From positions 57,441,056 to 57,505,055 of the forward strand of contig CM064871.1 of the NCBI GenBank assembly GCA_032719365.1: 64,000 nucleotides of DNA, written 5' to 3'. The notes beneath the pieces are model-generated. The model was given only the letters and a program-made list of their open reading frames with translations, was not told the DNA's origin and did no database searches. Source of the stretch: Prinsepia uniflora (lineage: Eukaryota; Streptophyta; Magnoliopsida; Rosales; Rosaceae). Positions within the stretch are counted from its first letter, which is position 1. Each line of letters starts with the position of its first letter. Of the stretch, positions 21,560-34,300 are shown in pieces. Made by a program: the position numbers and the translations under genes.

Positions 21560-24500
21560 TGTAACGACCCGTCCCGAATTCTGGGATTATATTAGTCACT
21601 AATCTTGATTAGTGAGGTTGAACGGTGGGTAGTAGGGCGGAATCGGACAAATTGTGCGAAATGACCGTTTTGCCCTTGGTCGTGGGCAAAATGTTGACTT
21701 TTTGATCGGGCGGTCAAATGGACTTTGACCGATGACCGTGACGTAGTTCGGGACGTCACGAGTTCATAGACAGGTGGCACGTTCGATTCCGACATTCGTA
21801 GAGAAAGTTATGATGTTCGAAAGTTGAGGGGTATTTTGGTAATTTGGCATGTTAGGGGCCAAATGTTGACTTTTTGATCGGGAGGTCCGATGGGCGAGGG
21901 CCAAGGACCGTTACGTAGGTATCGTCGATACGAATCCAACGACAGGCGGCATGCCGAAATCGGAGATTCGACGACGAAGTTATGGTCACGGACGTAATCG
22001 CGATTAACCGAGACTCGGAATAAAATAATAATATTTAAATATGTGAACAGTAACTGACGAATCTGGACCCTTGGATGTAGGCCACGTGTCACTCATCCCC
22101 ACCTTCCCTAAAATCTGGATCCTTGTTGGCCATTGGATTATTTAATCCATTTTCTCCCCTTAAATCCTCACCATCCATTCAAACCTCAGATCAAATCTGG
22201 GCCCTTGATCTCATCTATTCCTTTCCTTTATCTCTGATCACACTCATCTCTCTCTCACTCTGTTTTCTCCCACCCGAAACACATACACACACAGCCCCTT
22301 CTCTGTTTTTGGAACCGTGAGAGAACACAGGGAGACTGAGAGGAGTTGGAGTCGCATGCGGCGGCAGGACCACCGTGGGTGGCGGTGGTGACCGGAAAAC
22401 AGAACCCGTGCACATACACACCCGCACACGGCTCCCCATTTCACATCACCACCATAACTATAACCATGAGGCTGTGCAGAGGATTGTGAGTCGACTGCTG
22501 TGAACTGGGCACGACGGGAGGCGACGGGAGACGGCGAGGTTGGCGGCGGAGAGGAAAAACAGAGAGGTCCGAAAACTCAGAAATTGGAAAATCAGTGTGG
22601 ACTAGTTTTGATCATGTTTGAGGGGTGAAAGGAGTTCCTGGAGTCGAACTGGGCATGCTGGTGGCCGCGGCGGTAGCCACGGCGGCGAGGTAAGCCTCGA
22701 ACCCGTGAGCTTGTTTTCGGGTACAAAAATGGTAGGATGGGTTTTAACGTATTACAATCGATTTAGTGACCAGGATGATGATCTAGGGGTTGAGACGAGC
22801 CTTTGGGGATCGTTTTCGAAAGGAATGGTGGCCGGGATCGTGCAGGCACGACGGTTGCAGGTGGCCGGTCTGCACACCTCCACGAACAGGTAGTCAAACG
22901 TATTGGTTTCTCAGTTTTTAAAGCATGGATCAACTGGAATTGATGAGACGATCTTGTAGGAACAAACAGAATTGAAATTGATCGAGTAATGGCTGAGAAC
23001 CAGTCGGGTTGGGCCGCGGGTCGCGGTGACCCGTTTATCAGACAACCGGGTCAGAACGGTGACACTGTTCACGGCGCGTGAGTTTCACGCGCAGCCACTC
23101 ACGGCGGCGCGTGACGGCGCGTGGACACGAATCTCGAGGTGAGGTCAACATGACTTCTGTCCTATTTAATGTAACGAACATTTTGGGATTGGTTTCGTGT
23201 CGATCGGACACCGTCTCGATAGTGTTCGGGATGTCCGAAGGTTTTAAATTAAGTTTAAAAATAAGTAAAAATTCGGGAAAATTACGGGACTTTGATAGGA
23301 TGTTAACAATGAGGTTAGTAACCCTCTAATGTGATTTGGACAGGATTGGGAGTCCCGGTGATAGTGGTGTGGCCCGGGAGGGCCGGTGGCACGCGTATCG
23401 AGGCACACGGTTAAAACGGTCTGTGAGTGGACTTTGGTTTTATAAATCCTATGCATGCTTAAATGTGTTATATGGTTTATATACATGATTTCTATGATGG
23501 TATTTGTGAGTATTGATTTTGGGTATGTTGCACGTATTTCGAGGTGTTTTCCGTATTTCACGTGTATCGGGATTAACGGTTTATTTGTGGTTTTGCATGC
23601 TTGTGGTTAAATAAATATTATGATAAAATGGTTTTTATATTGGAAAGATGAACTCGGGCTTGAGGCCCACTTGTTTTGGAAATTTCGGACTTGGAGTCCA
23701 TTTGAGAATCGGGCCGGGGGCCCAGTTGGTTAATGAAATCGAGCCAGGGGCCCAGTTGGTATGAAATCGGGCTGAGACCCATTTGAGTTATGTTATCGGG
23801 CCAGGGGCCCAGTTGATTTGTGAATTCGGGCCGTGGGCCCAGTGGGTTTATAAGTCGGGCTGCGGGCCCAGTTGGTTTACAAATCGGGCAGTGGGCCCAG
23901 TGGTTCATAAAATCGGGCATGAGGCCCAGTTGGATAATAAATGTGATTTCGGGTCAGGGACCCTATATTTAATAATTGTGATTTTGGGTCAAGGACCCTA
24001 AATGGAATTATGTGGTTTTATGGAAATTTCGGGCAGGGCCCAATGGTAATAATATGATAAAAGGATTAAATAAAACTGTTTTCCATATACCATCTGGACA
24101 CAAGGATATATGATGGTCTCCTCCAGATGTCTGGGACACTGGGGAAGTCACGGTGCATTGCCTGCGAGGGGTCATTATACGGAGCAGCCGGACCGTATGA
24201 TGACTCAGGAGCAGGATTGCTATGATTGACGTCAGGGACGTCAGACATCAGGGATGTCAGATATATGGACCCGGAGAGACCCTGGGCAGCACGCGTAGCT
24301 TATGAAACCGTGAGATATGACGTCAGGGACGTCTAGCGTCTGGGACGCTAAGCATCTGGGATGCTGGTGATGGTAATGGTAAAATATGGATTAATGAATA
24401 AAATGGATTATTGGTTATGAAATGGTATGTCGGGTCAGGGACCCTAAATGGTTTTGGATTTATGGATTGATGTTCATTTATGGTCGTGGGTGGTGACCCA

Positions 24501-24923
24501 CATGGTTTTAATATGTATGGTGGTGGTATTCCACAGTTTTGGGCTGAGTTCCCACACTTGCTTTTTGGTTAACGGTTTTTGGGCTAAGACCCTAATGGCT
24601 CGGTCGAGCAAACGTTTTGGTTACTGGTTTTTGTGGCATGCATACGTTTTTATTGGAGGGCATAAATGTCTTATAAATGTATTTGGGTAAACTTATTGGT
24701 TTTTGTCCACTCACAGCTTTTGGTTTTAATGCCCTTCAGGTTGATTACGGATGCGATTGCAGCAGAGACTGGGACATTGCACACCTCCTTCATCGATCCT
24801 TGCGCACTCTGGAAGCCCCGTTTGGGCAGTGGCTCGTGGTTATTCCTTGTCTGACACCCCTTGTTGGACGGGAGCAGGGCACATTCCACGGTAATCCCGG
24901 GGGGATTGGGATGGGTCCTGTCA
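21560..24923 (+). mobile_element. Solo LTR C2 (type C)
   Basis: A 3.36-kb LTR starts TGTAACGACCCGTCCCG and ends GGGTCCTGTCA, with a perfect 5-bp duplication CTGTG at 21555-21559 and 24924-24928. It sits in the 3' non-coding part of copia element D: removing it rejoins AACAAAAACCCTGTG to GGACAAAAATAATAC. It contains a GC-rich module near 23065-23122, arms CTGTGAGTGGAC (about 23420) and GTCCACTCACAG (about 24705), and a tandem array between them. Confidence 0.93.
23640..24010 (+). repeat. GGGCC..GGCCCAGTTGGT minisatellite inside C2
   Basis: About a dozen repeats of a 25-35 bp unit built on ATCGGGCCnnGGGCCCAGTTGG with variable linkers. The same type of array is at 32930-33330 and 48545-48905 in the two LTRs of element B. 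Confidence 0.88.
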
Positions 24924-25255
24924 CTGTGGGACAAAAATAATACTGGTCAAAGGAAAAAGAGTGCAACACGCAAGGATCGTAGTCGCATTAGGATCTCCGG
25001 AGGTAGTTGAAGTCGTCTCTTCTGGAACATAGGTAGATAGAATATCTTTGAAATAAAAAAATTCATTACAATTGCTACAAGAAAACCTTGCTCGGTAAAC
25101 CCAATGGGAAAAACCCGTGGTCGAAAGGAAAAGATGAGCAAATGCATATGAGTCGAATCATGACATCTTCAGGATGCATTATTAGTGGGGTGACCATACA
25201 AAAAGTGTGCCTCGTTAAAATCTAGGCAGGTAACAAAACCCAATGGGACAAAATA
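24924..25255 (-). mobile_element. Copia element D, 3' non-coding region
   Basis: Internal copia sequence between the two solo LTRs. It contains degenerate copies of a CCTCGTTAAAA...AAACCCAATGGGACAAAA module, near 25086-25118 and 25211-25255, with a related copy split by C2 at 21524-21559 and 24924-24940. No coding sequence is visible. Confidence 0.65.
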
Positions 25256-28200
25256 TGTCAGGACTCACCCCGGTTTCACCCCGAAAACTGAGGTAAATCC
25301 TACTCCCGTCTGACACCCCGACACAATACCAAAGTAACCACTAAAATACCCCGTCAGACGCAGGAGAACTTTAAAACATCCCGAAGTTAAAATTTACAGA
25401 GCATAGTACTGAATACAACAGAAAGAAAACTGGTAACTAGATACACGCACACGGAAAACTTTACAACACTCCGGGATTGCTCTCGTGACTTCTATGCCTC
25501 AGACGCTGCCTCGACGCCGAAACCCCGCGCTAGCTCCACGACCTAGAGGGCAATTTAAAACCAAAAAAGTGTGAGTGGACCATAAATAAAAGAAAAGTTT
25601 CCAAAACCATTTATAAGAAAACCGGGTTTGGCCCTCCGTTTTGAAACCACATGCATAACCTAGTTATTAAAACAGTTATCAATCACGTAAACCTCATCAT
25701 AAAAACAGAAACGCTATGAAAACAGTTGTAGAAATCATATCATCAGCGTCATAAAACTGTATCAGAAAACATAAGTACCAAGCAATAACCAACCGATCAA
25801 ACCTGCTGGATCTATCCGAGTCTTTAAACTCCCGAGTCTTTAAACTCAATCGAGGCCTCAATATAATCCGAGTCTTTAAACTCCCGAGTCTTTAAACTCA
25901 ACAGGCCTACGGGGGAAATATCAATATATCTGAGTCTTTAAACTCCCGAGTCTTTAAACTCAAACCGGGCCCGTCCCCCATCAAATCAATATCCGAGTCT
26001 TTAAACGCAATATCCAGATCCAGCAAATCCAATAAAAACCAATTGAAAACCATTTCGAAATCCATATCCAAACTCGAATCTGAAACCACTGGTCCGAAGC
26101 CCTTCCGGCGTCCAGAACCGTCATTCCGAACCCAAATCCGGAATTCCACTTTTCAACCTTAAAACCAAATTCCGTTTCTCAAAATCCGATTTTAAAACCG
26201 AAAACCCTTGCTCATCGAAATCATGTTCCAAAATCTCTTTACAATCATTAAAAACCATTTATCATTTGAAAATCCTGTAACCCCATAACATTCTTTTCAG
26301 AATCAACATTCCTCGTAAAACTTGCTGAAAACCGAATTTTCTCGAAAAACGTGCAATTATGTAAAATCCACAAAGCATATCCGATAAACATAAAATCATA
26401 ATTAAAGCTATAGAAAAACAATTATGCATGCTCGAGTTTAAGGAAAGGGTCCACTCACAGTACCGAGCCTTCAATCGCGTCCCGTCTCGTACGTTCCTCA
26501 GCTTCCTCGGGAAGTTCCGATCCTGTGAACAACCGCCAAAGTACGTTACTAACACATCTACGAAGGTCCACCTAATTTTCCCCAAAAATCCCGGATCCTA
26601 AACGAAACGAACTTAAATCCTAAACCTTCACCCTCGCGGAACTAACCTCAAACAACGTCCGAACAACCTGAAACCAATCCCATTAGACTCGTCACAACTC
26701 CTAGACCAAAAACCATATTGACTGTTTCCTCAACCGCCGCCGTACGCGACTCCACGCGCCGCCCAAAGTGGCTGCGCGTGGCCCTCACGCGCTAGCTACA
26801 GTGTCACCAGCAACCTCTGGTCGACCCGGTTCGAAACAGTCCCTGTAACTCGAACCGGCGTGACCGGTTCTCCGCCATGCCTGCACCAAAACTGCTCCTC
26901 TCTTCACCAACTGCTTCATCCCGTCCTAAGGAACTCACCCCCCTCACTCTAACACCTCGACTCATCCTACAACTCGTCGACTCAAGCTCGAACAAAACTC
27001 GAACCAGTCCCCTGTTTCACGATCCCTTCAACCCGGTCACCCCCCGTCACGGTGACTGTCTTAAACTCTTCCTAGAACCTCTCTGAGTTTTACCCAACTC
27101 ACTAAAACCGTCGACTCACGTCCAAAAGCCACAACTCAACGTTTGAAGTAAAACGAAAAAACAGAGCACACCGGTACTCTCCGTCGTTCTAGCCTCCATC
27201 GTGCACTTCCTCGTCACGGCTGCTCAACCAGCAGCTACCTAGGACCCTACTGAGTCCCCTAAACTTCACTAGACTCCTTGATTCAACCCCTAAAGCTATG
27301 ACTTTCGGTTGGAAAATCGACGGCAAAACAGAGCACAGAGAGGAAAGAAGAAAGATTACCTGCGGTTGATCGCCGTCGTGAGCTCCGCTGGGGCTAGTCA
27401 ACTCCTCTCACCCCTCACGACACCACCACGAGTCCACTTTCACCATACACGGTCACACCGCCACCACAAGCTCTCACCTCTTCTCTGTTTTCTCCGAGGA
27501 CTCAAACCTCCCACTCCTCTGATTTCCTTCACAATCCTCACTCTCAAATCACTCACCCCTTTCCTCCCTTCTCTCAGTCACTCTCACAACTCACCAACCT
27601 CTCACCCACACACTCAATCGATCAATTCCTCTCCCAATTTCACTCTCTGTTTCTGTCTGGGTCGAAGAACACACACGCACTACCCGGTTAACCCCCAAAT
27701 TATTGGACCCGTGCACAAAATGCTGGAACCCTCTAGTTCCCCTACACGTGTCACCATCCTCTCCTCTCCCTCACAAATGTCTCAATCTCAGCCCTCCATT
27801 TGTCCCTCTATGCTGCACAAATCCCAAGTGAAAAAGACCAAAATGCCCCTTCTTAAACCCCAAAATTACGATTATGCCACTAACTTTCTAGACCCGTAAC
27901 TCACACATCATAAGTCCGATGAATACGTGCCGCCTGTCATCGAACTCAGGACGATGAGATCTACCTAACTGTCCTAGGTCAACGTGTCCAAACCCGGTCG
28001 TATGAAAAGTCAACTTTTCCCCCTAGTTTAACCAAATTACGATAATGCCCTCAACCTTCCGAACATCATAACTTCCTCCTCGGATGTCGGAATCGGGCGT
28101 GCCACCTGCCTACGGATTCGTGACGTCCTAAACTACGTCCTGGTCATCGGTCAAAATCCAGTTGACTACCCGAACTAAAAGTCAACTTTTTGCCCAAACT

Positions 28201-28319
28201 AGGGGCAAAATCGTGATTCTACACTAACGACCTTATCGGGACCAACTAATCCCCGATTAATCTCACTAATATCATCGTAAACACTGTCTTAACCCTAATT
28301 CCTGGGACGGGTCGTTATA
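25256..28319 (-). mobile_element. Solo LTR A2 (type A)
   Basis: A 3.06-kb LTR on the minus strand; in plus coordinates it opens TGTCAGGACTCACCCCGG and closes GGGACGGGTCGTTATA. The terminal CA has mutated to TA. A perfect duplication AAATA lies at 25251-25255 and 28320-28324. It carries the TTTAAAGACTCGG array (25817-26010) and the arms at about 25571 and 26449. Its removal restores GGGACAAAATAACTCTG of copia element D. Confidence 0.93.
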
Positions 28320-30480
28320 AAATAACTCTGATCGTAGGACAAAAGAGTACACAATGATCATGTGAGTATGCTTCGAAATACTCAATATGCTTCAAGATAC
28401 TTGGTATGCTTCGGGATACTCCCCCTGATATCGACTCCCCCTGAAATTAAGAACTTGGTAGATCAGCAAATCTACCTAAGCCAATACCATGAACATGCTT
28501 CTGGAATGTTGCATTGGATGATGGCTTGTTATTGTCTCTTATAATGAAACTGATTCTCATATGTCTGATAGAGGTAGCATTATCCTAGTAGATAATCTTC
28601 GGTTCATTATTGGTGGAATACAGTCCACAAGTACTTCGAATACGCCCGTAATGGCTTTTAGCCATATACATTCACAAGTTGATTCGTGAAGAGTTAGAAT
28701 CTTCACATTATTTGAATTACCTAGCAATAAGGGTCAGTTTCTTAGACCTCCAAGATATTGTTATGTTCCCAATGGTAAAGACATAACCAGTTTGAGAACA
28801 TACCTTAGGTGGGTCTGATAGTTAGACTGCATCAGTATACCGAATAAGAAAATGCATCATTCTGAGGACCAAGCGGGGTTTTTTTTTATTCATTCCTCAA
28901 TGCATAGGGATAGAGTAAACTCATATCTCACATACCATTAAGGTATTGGAAAATGTCTTTTATGCCATCCTAGTGGCGGCGTGTTGGCGTAGAACTGAAT
29001 GTAGCTAGTAAGTTCACAGCAGATGAAATGTCTGGTCTAGTGCACTTGAATCAAGTACAATAATGCGCTTATTGCACTTAGATATGAAACTTCCGGTCTC
29101 ATTATCTATTCGTTATCATCTACTAGATGAAACGGGTCCTTTTAAGATCTAGACTACGGATTATCATGGGTGTGCTTGAAGGTTTTGCTTTATCCTCATT
29201 AAAATATCTCAACATTGTGGATGTGGTATTAACATCTTCTAGATGTTCTTTAGTCAATAGGTAAAAAACCTTATCTTCACAGTACTCGAGCTTCGGGTCG
29301 AGACAAACTTTCGTTCTCCTAAGATCCATCATTTCAAAATCCAACTTCAGGTACTTATATTGGTTTCTTCTGGAATACCAATCAATAGCAAACCTGAAAC
29401 TTGTTTTATTAATTGACACGCATGGGTATTCTTCGTTATCCCACTTTGATCAAATACTCTCTTAGACGGTGATACCATATCTGTCCGGACTATCTCAATC
29501 TGTAAATGAACACCTCAAACGAATAGAGAGTGTGTTCCATGGTATGGAACTATTTGCATCAGGTATTTTAAGTCCTTCAAGAACTTTCAAACATATCTCT
29601 GTATTCAGATCAACGTAAAGATAAACAGTAACCACGTCCATAAGCTGCATATTCAGTTTTCTTGAAACTACCAAACTGATAAGGTATGGGAATGTTATGA
29701 TGTTCATTACGAGAGAATACGTCTCCTCGTAATCAATCTCAGGGCGTTGAGAAAACTGTGCGCCATTAAATGAGTTGTAAATCTCACAATCTCATTTTTC
29801 TCATTACGCTTCCTTATGACCACCCATTTAAATCCTGCAAGTTTAACATGGGGAGGAGTGGGAACTACAGGTCCAAACACCTTCCTTTTTTTCAAGAAAT
29901 CTAATTCGACCTGGATTGGTTCTTACCATTTTGGCCAGTCTTCTCTACGTTGGAATGCAATCATCAACGGAATAAGATTCGATTTTTTTCTAGTTATTAT
30001 TTCGGTAGCTACCGCGAATACATATAAATCATCGATGATAATATCATTTTGATTCCATATCTCACATAAGCATGCATGAGCTACCGAGATCTCTTTATTC
30101 TCGGGAGTGGGTTCAGACGTCGGAGCGTCCCCCAACACCATCATAGACCCATAATCCGGAAATTATCTCATGAGATGGATTAGTTGATATTTAGAAGGGA
30201 TTCGATTATGCCAAATATCCTCTTCCAGTGATAAGAATCCTTCAAACCTATTAGCCTACCTCGCTTCTGGGCAGGGAGATATGATTGGTTAGCCGCCATG
30301 GTCGTACCTCGTCCGACTAGGACGATACGTCCTGCTGGGACGTCTAACCTTGCAGGCACATTTGCAGCAAGTATATATGATCTCGTCACTTTAACTAGAT
30401 TAGAGAAAGTGTCTGGCGTATTATTAGCTACACTCTGTAAATCTAGAATTCTCCACACTTCATTCTTGCTTTGTGCATTC
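28320..30480 (-). pseudogene. Copia element D reverse transcriptase region, degenerate
   Basis: Minus-strand fragments, from upstream to downstream in the pol frame, are a linker with RSYILAANVPARLDVP and KRGRLIGLKD (30180-30458), ENKEISVAH with REDWPKW (29923-30144), KRKVFGPVVPTPPHVK with GFKWVVIRKRNEKNEIVR (29707-29895), TFPYLISLVVSRKLNMQLMD with EICLKVLEGLKIPDA (29495-29707), and ending KPSSTPMIIRSLDLKR (29123-29419). These are recognisable copia reverse transcriptase blocks, but they lie in several frames separated by stops, so no functional polymerase is encoded. 28325-29120 would be the RNase H end and shows no clear motif. Confidence 0.85.
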
Positions 30481-30559
30481 GGGGATCAAGGTGAGACATA
30501 GTGGGGACATTCCACGTCAATTCACGTCGTTCTTCAGGAACGTTTGACGTTCTTATCTC

Positions 30560-31393
30560 TCCCTAACGACGGGAAGACTTTCTCATCAAAGTGACTATCC
30601 GCAATATTGCGGGAATGAGATCGCCTATCAAGGGCTCTAAATAACGTATAATGGGGAGGGATTCATAACCGACATGTATGTCCTTCCTTTGTTGAGGTCC
30701 CATATGTGTACGTTGTGGCAGCATAATTGGCACGTAACTGCACACCCAGAAATGCAAAAGTACGAAGTATTTTGTTCGTACCCAGTCACTAGCTGTGACG
30801 CAGAACATCGTTGGGTAGCGTTGACCTCAACCGGACCAACATTACTGCATGCACAATTGCATTGCCCCTGCAAGAAACTAGAAGCTTGGTGCGCATTATC
30901 AAGGTGAATTAGTGTTACTGCGAGACCATTATGGGTGTGAACATGGGGAACCAAATGTTCATCAGCAATCCCAAGGGGCATGCAATAGTCATCGAATTAT
31001 GTCAATGTAAACTATCTGGTATTGTCGAGTCTTATAGATTATATAAGAGAATCCAGGTGGTGTGGCCCTCAATTGAATGATCTGGGCTAAGAGTCTAGAA
31101 AACGCAGTATGCGTGTGAACAAAAGGGTAGCATGTGACCACTTTGTTGGTATCTCAACCTGAACCATGAAAGTTTTTTCAAACAATTTGCATGGTGGTTG
31201 GAAAGGTCCACAAAATTTCCCCTTGTATTATGTACAAGAAAGGGTGGAGTTTTAACTTATCTTTGCATATAATGGTCTAATATTCAATTTTTGCTAACGA
31301 GCAAACTTGGCATGTGTGCCTACGAGTAAGAGGATGCCCGTGTAATATATTGAGGATACAGCCAATCATTATCTTGACCTGGGTGTCCCAACC
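30560..31393 (-). pseudogene. Copia element D integrase region, degenerate
   Basis: Minus-strand fragments include HPLTRRHTCQVCSLAK (the distal part of the zinc-binding pre-integrase region, near 31290-31330), HVHTHNGLA and GCAVTCQL (30637-30981), and MGPQQRKDIHVGYESLPIIRYLEP (30563-30808), all typical of copia integrases. Frames shift repeatedly. The region stops at the insertion of element B and continues at 49924. Confidence 0.82.
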
Positions 31394-34300
31394 TATAACG
31401 ACCCGTCCCGAATTATCGGAATTAATTAAGAATTAATGACGGATTAGTTAGGCTAATCGGAGATTAAACGAGGATTAACGAACGTTCAGGGTGAAATTGC
31501 GACTTTACCCCTAAACGACGGTAAAAAGTTAACTTTTGATCCGAGAGATCCGATGGCCGAGGGTCGAGGACTGTTACATAGATCGAGGTAATACGAATCC
31601 GTAGACAGGCGGTACGTCGAATTTGGACGTTCGAAGGAGAAGTTACAGTTCACGGAAATTCCCAGGAACTATTGTATGTTTTACGAGATGACTTGAATTT
31701 TGTCTCAAGTGGGCCCCAGATATTTTCTCAGGCCCAATGCATGAGTGACAAGTGTCACTCATCCAATGCCCACCTTCCCACATACATGCATGGTTCATTC
31801 CGTTTTCTGTTTCATCCCCATACACCAACTTGAGCACCCTTCATTCCAATCCAAACCCAATCCCCCATATGATCATGTTTGAGACCCAGAGAAGGAGATG
31901 AGAGTAGGATGGTGGTGGCTGGCCAGCAGCATTGCCGCCATGGACGACGGAGGACCCCTGTGCAAGGTAACCCGGTTACGTCAAAATCTCCCTATTTTTT
32001 ATTTCAAACGTGGGGGACGGTTTTAATGGATTAGAATGGGTTTAATGGGTTGCTAGGGAGGTTTTAGGAAGGTTTTGGTGGTGGTTAGTGGCTGAGGAAG
32101 CCCTGGGAAAAATCTGGGAAACTCAAACCGTGAGGAGGAAAATGAACCCGTGGGTTTTTATGGGTTTTTGGTGATTTTTTTTGCACAAACATGTTTCTAG
32201 GATCAAATTAGGAAGTTTAGGATTGATTAGGAAGAAAAAGGACGAAAAATGAAGAGGGAATAGCCTTGGACAGGTCACGCCAGTCCAGGTGGACCGAAAT
32301 TGCAAAACGAACCGGACCAGCCGGTTCGGACCGGTCTAGCCGAAGGAATGGGATGCACTGTAGTTGGCGCGTGGCTCACACGCAGCCATTTTAGGCGGCG
32401 TGTACGGGCGCTTGCGGGAGAGTTTTGGGAAACTTGCAACATGTGAAATCATATATTCGATGTAACGAACATTTTGAGACTAGTTTCGTGTCGATCGGAC
32501 ATCGTTTCGATATAGTTCGGGACGTCCGAAGGTTTAGGATCGACTTTAAAAATAGTTAAAAATTCCGAAAAATTACGGGGCTTTAGTGAGGGGTTATTTA
32601 AGTAGTTAGTAACCCTCTAAACTAATTTGGACAGGTTTGGGAATCCCGAAGGCGACGATTGGCCCTGGAGCGACTTATGGCGCGCGTATCGAGGTGTAGC
32701 TTTAGACGGTCTGTGAGTGGACCTTTCTTTCGAAATTGATGCATGCATAAATGTTTTATATGCTTTAAAATACATGTTTTGTGACGCCATGAGTGTGTTT
32801 GTTTGTGGTAGCTAGTATTTACGTATTTTCATGTATTTCGAGATTTCAGATTTTATACAATGCTTATACGTGCTATGTTTTCTGTGAGGGTTTAATGAAT
32901 GAGTTTTGGATTTAGAAATACGAAATAGGGCCTGAGACCCATTTTATTGGAAACCCTCAAACTTGGAGTCCATTTGATTTGATGAGAAATCGGGTTGGAC
33001 GCCCATTTGAGTTATACGGTCGGGTCGAGGGCCCCTTTGGTTTACGAATTCGGGCTTGAGGCCCAGTTGGTCTTAATATCGGGCTTGAGGCCCAGTTGGT
33101 CGTAATATCAGGCTTGAGGCCCCTTTGATTGTGAAATCGGGCTTGAGGCCCTGTTGATTGTGAAATCGGGCTCGAAGCTCCGTTGAGTCCTGGTTTCGAG
33201 CTTGAGGCCCCGTTAGTTGTGATATCGGGCTAGAGGCCCAGTTGATTGTGAAATCGGGCTTAAGTCCCAGTTTCGTTTACGAAATGAGAATTTGGGCATG
33301 AGACCCTGTTGAATTGTGGATTTATGCCGAGGTTTGTGAAAATGGATTTGAATCGGATTCGAGGAATCCTATTCAGATTCTGGTATGAGACTCAGTTGAG
33401 AAAGGAAATGATTTGAAATGTATATACCCTCCATATGAGTTGATTGGTCTCCTCCAAACGTCGACCTGGAGAGTCACGATCCACTACCCGGAATGAATAT
33501 CCACATAGGGAGCACATTCCAGGAGTGGGAGTTATGATATGGTCTCAGATTGGGTCTAGAGACAGCCATCTAGACGTCGTAGATCCTGGATGTGGACAGA
33601 GTCTCCCAGATGGAGAATTCCTGGGGGTAGTCCTGGATGATGGATAAAGCTTCCCAGATGGAGAATTCCTAGGGGTAGACTCGGAGTGAGACCGCGAGTA
33701 GTGTGCATACTTATATATAGATGAAGCGTGACATATATCGGGGATGTTTTCCCTAGGGGCCGTGTGCCCCCAGTTGGCATCTTCTCGGAAGTGCCGAGCA
33801 TGGGTTATACGTATGTCTATACGTATGAAGTTTTACGAAAAGTGATTTGGGGGCGGAGATGTAACAACCCGTCCTGAGAGCCGGGATTAGTAGCGTGATT
33901 AAGGTGGGATTAGTGAGGCTAATCGGTGGTTAGGTGGTCCCGATAGGTCTGTAAGTATAGAATGACGATTTTGTCCCTAGTTCGGGCAAAATGTTGACTT
34001 TTAGTTCGGGTGGTCACGTGGGTATTGACCAGTGATCAGGACGTAGTGTAGGACGTCACGAATCCATAGGCAGGTGGTACGTCCGATTTCCGACATCCGA
34101 GGAGGAAGTTGTGATGTTCGGCAGGTTGAGGGCATTATCGTAATTTTGGTAAAATAAGGGGAATAGTTGACTTTTTGGACGATCGGGTTTTGGTACGTTG
34201 ATCGAGGATGGTTAGGTAGATCTCGTCGTCCTGAGTTCGATGACAGGCGACACGTATTCATCGGACTTACGATGTGGGAGTTACGGGTCAAGAAAGTTAG

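Noticed and set aside
27309..27899. Plus-strand 196-codon Pro/Ser/Thr-rich frame
   Set aside because: Lies wholly inside solo LTR A2, antisense to it, in pyrimidine-rich repeat DNA.
31737..31770. Palindrome considered as a tRNA arm or terminator
   Set aside because: No cloverleaf around it, and its recurrence at the same place in several LTRs shows it is an LTR feature.
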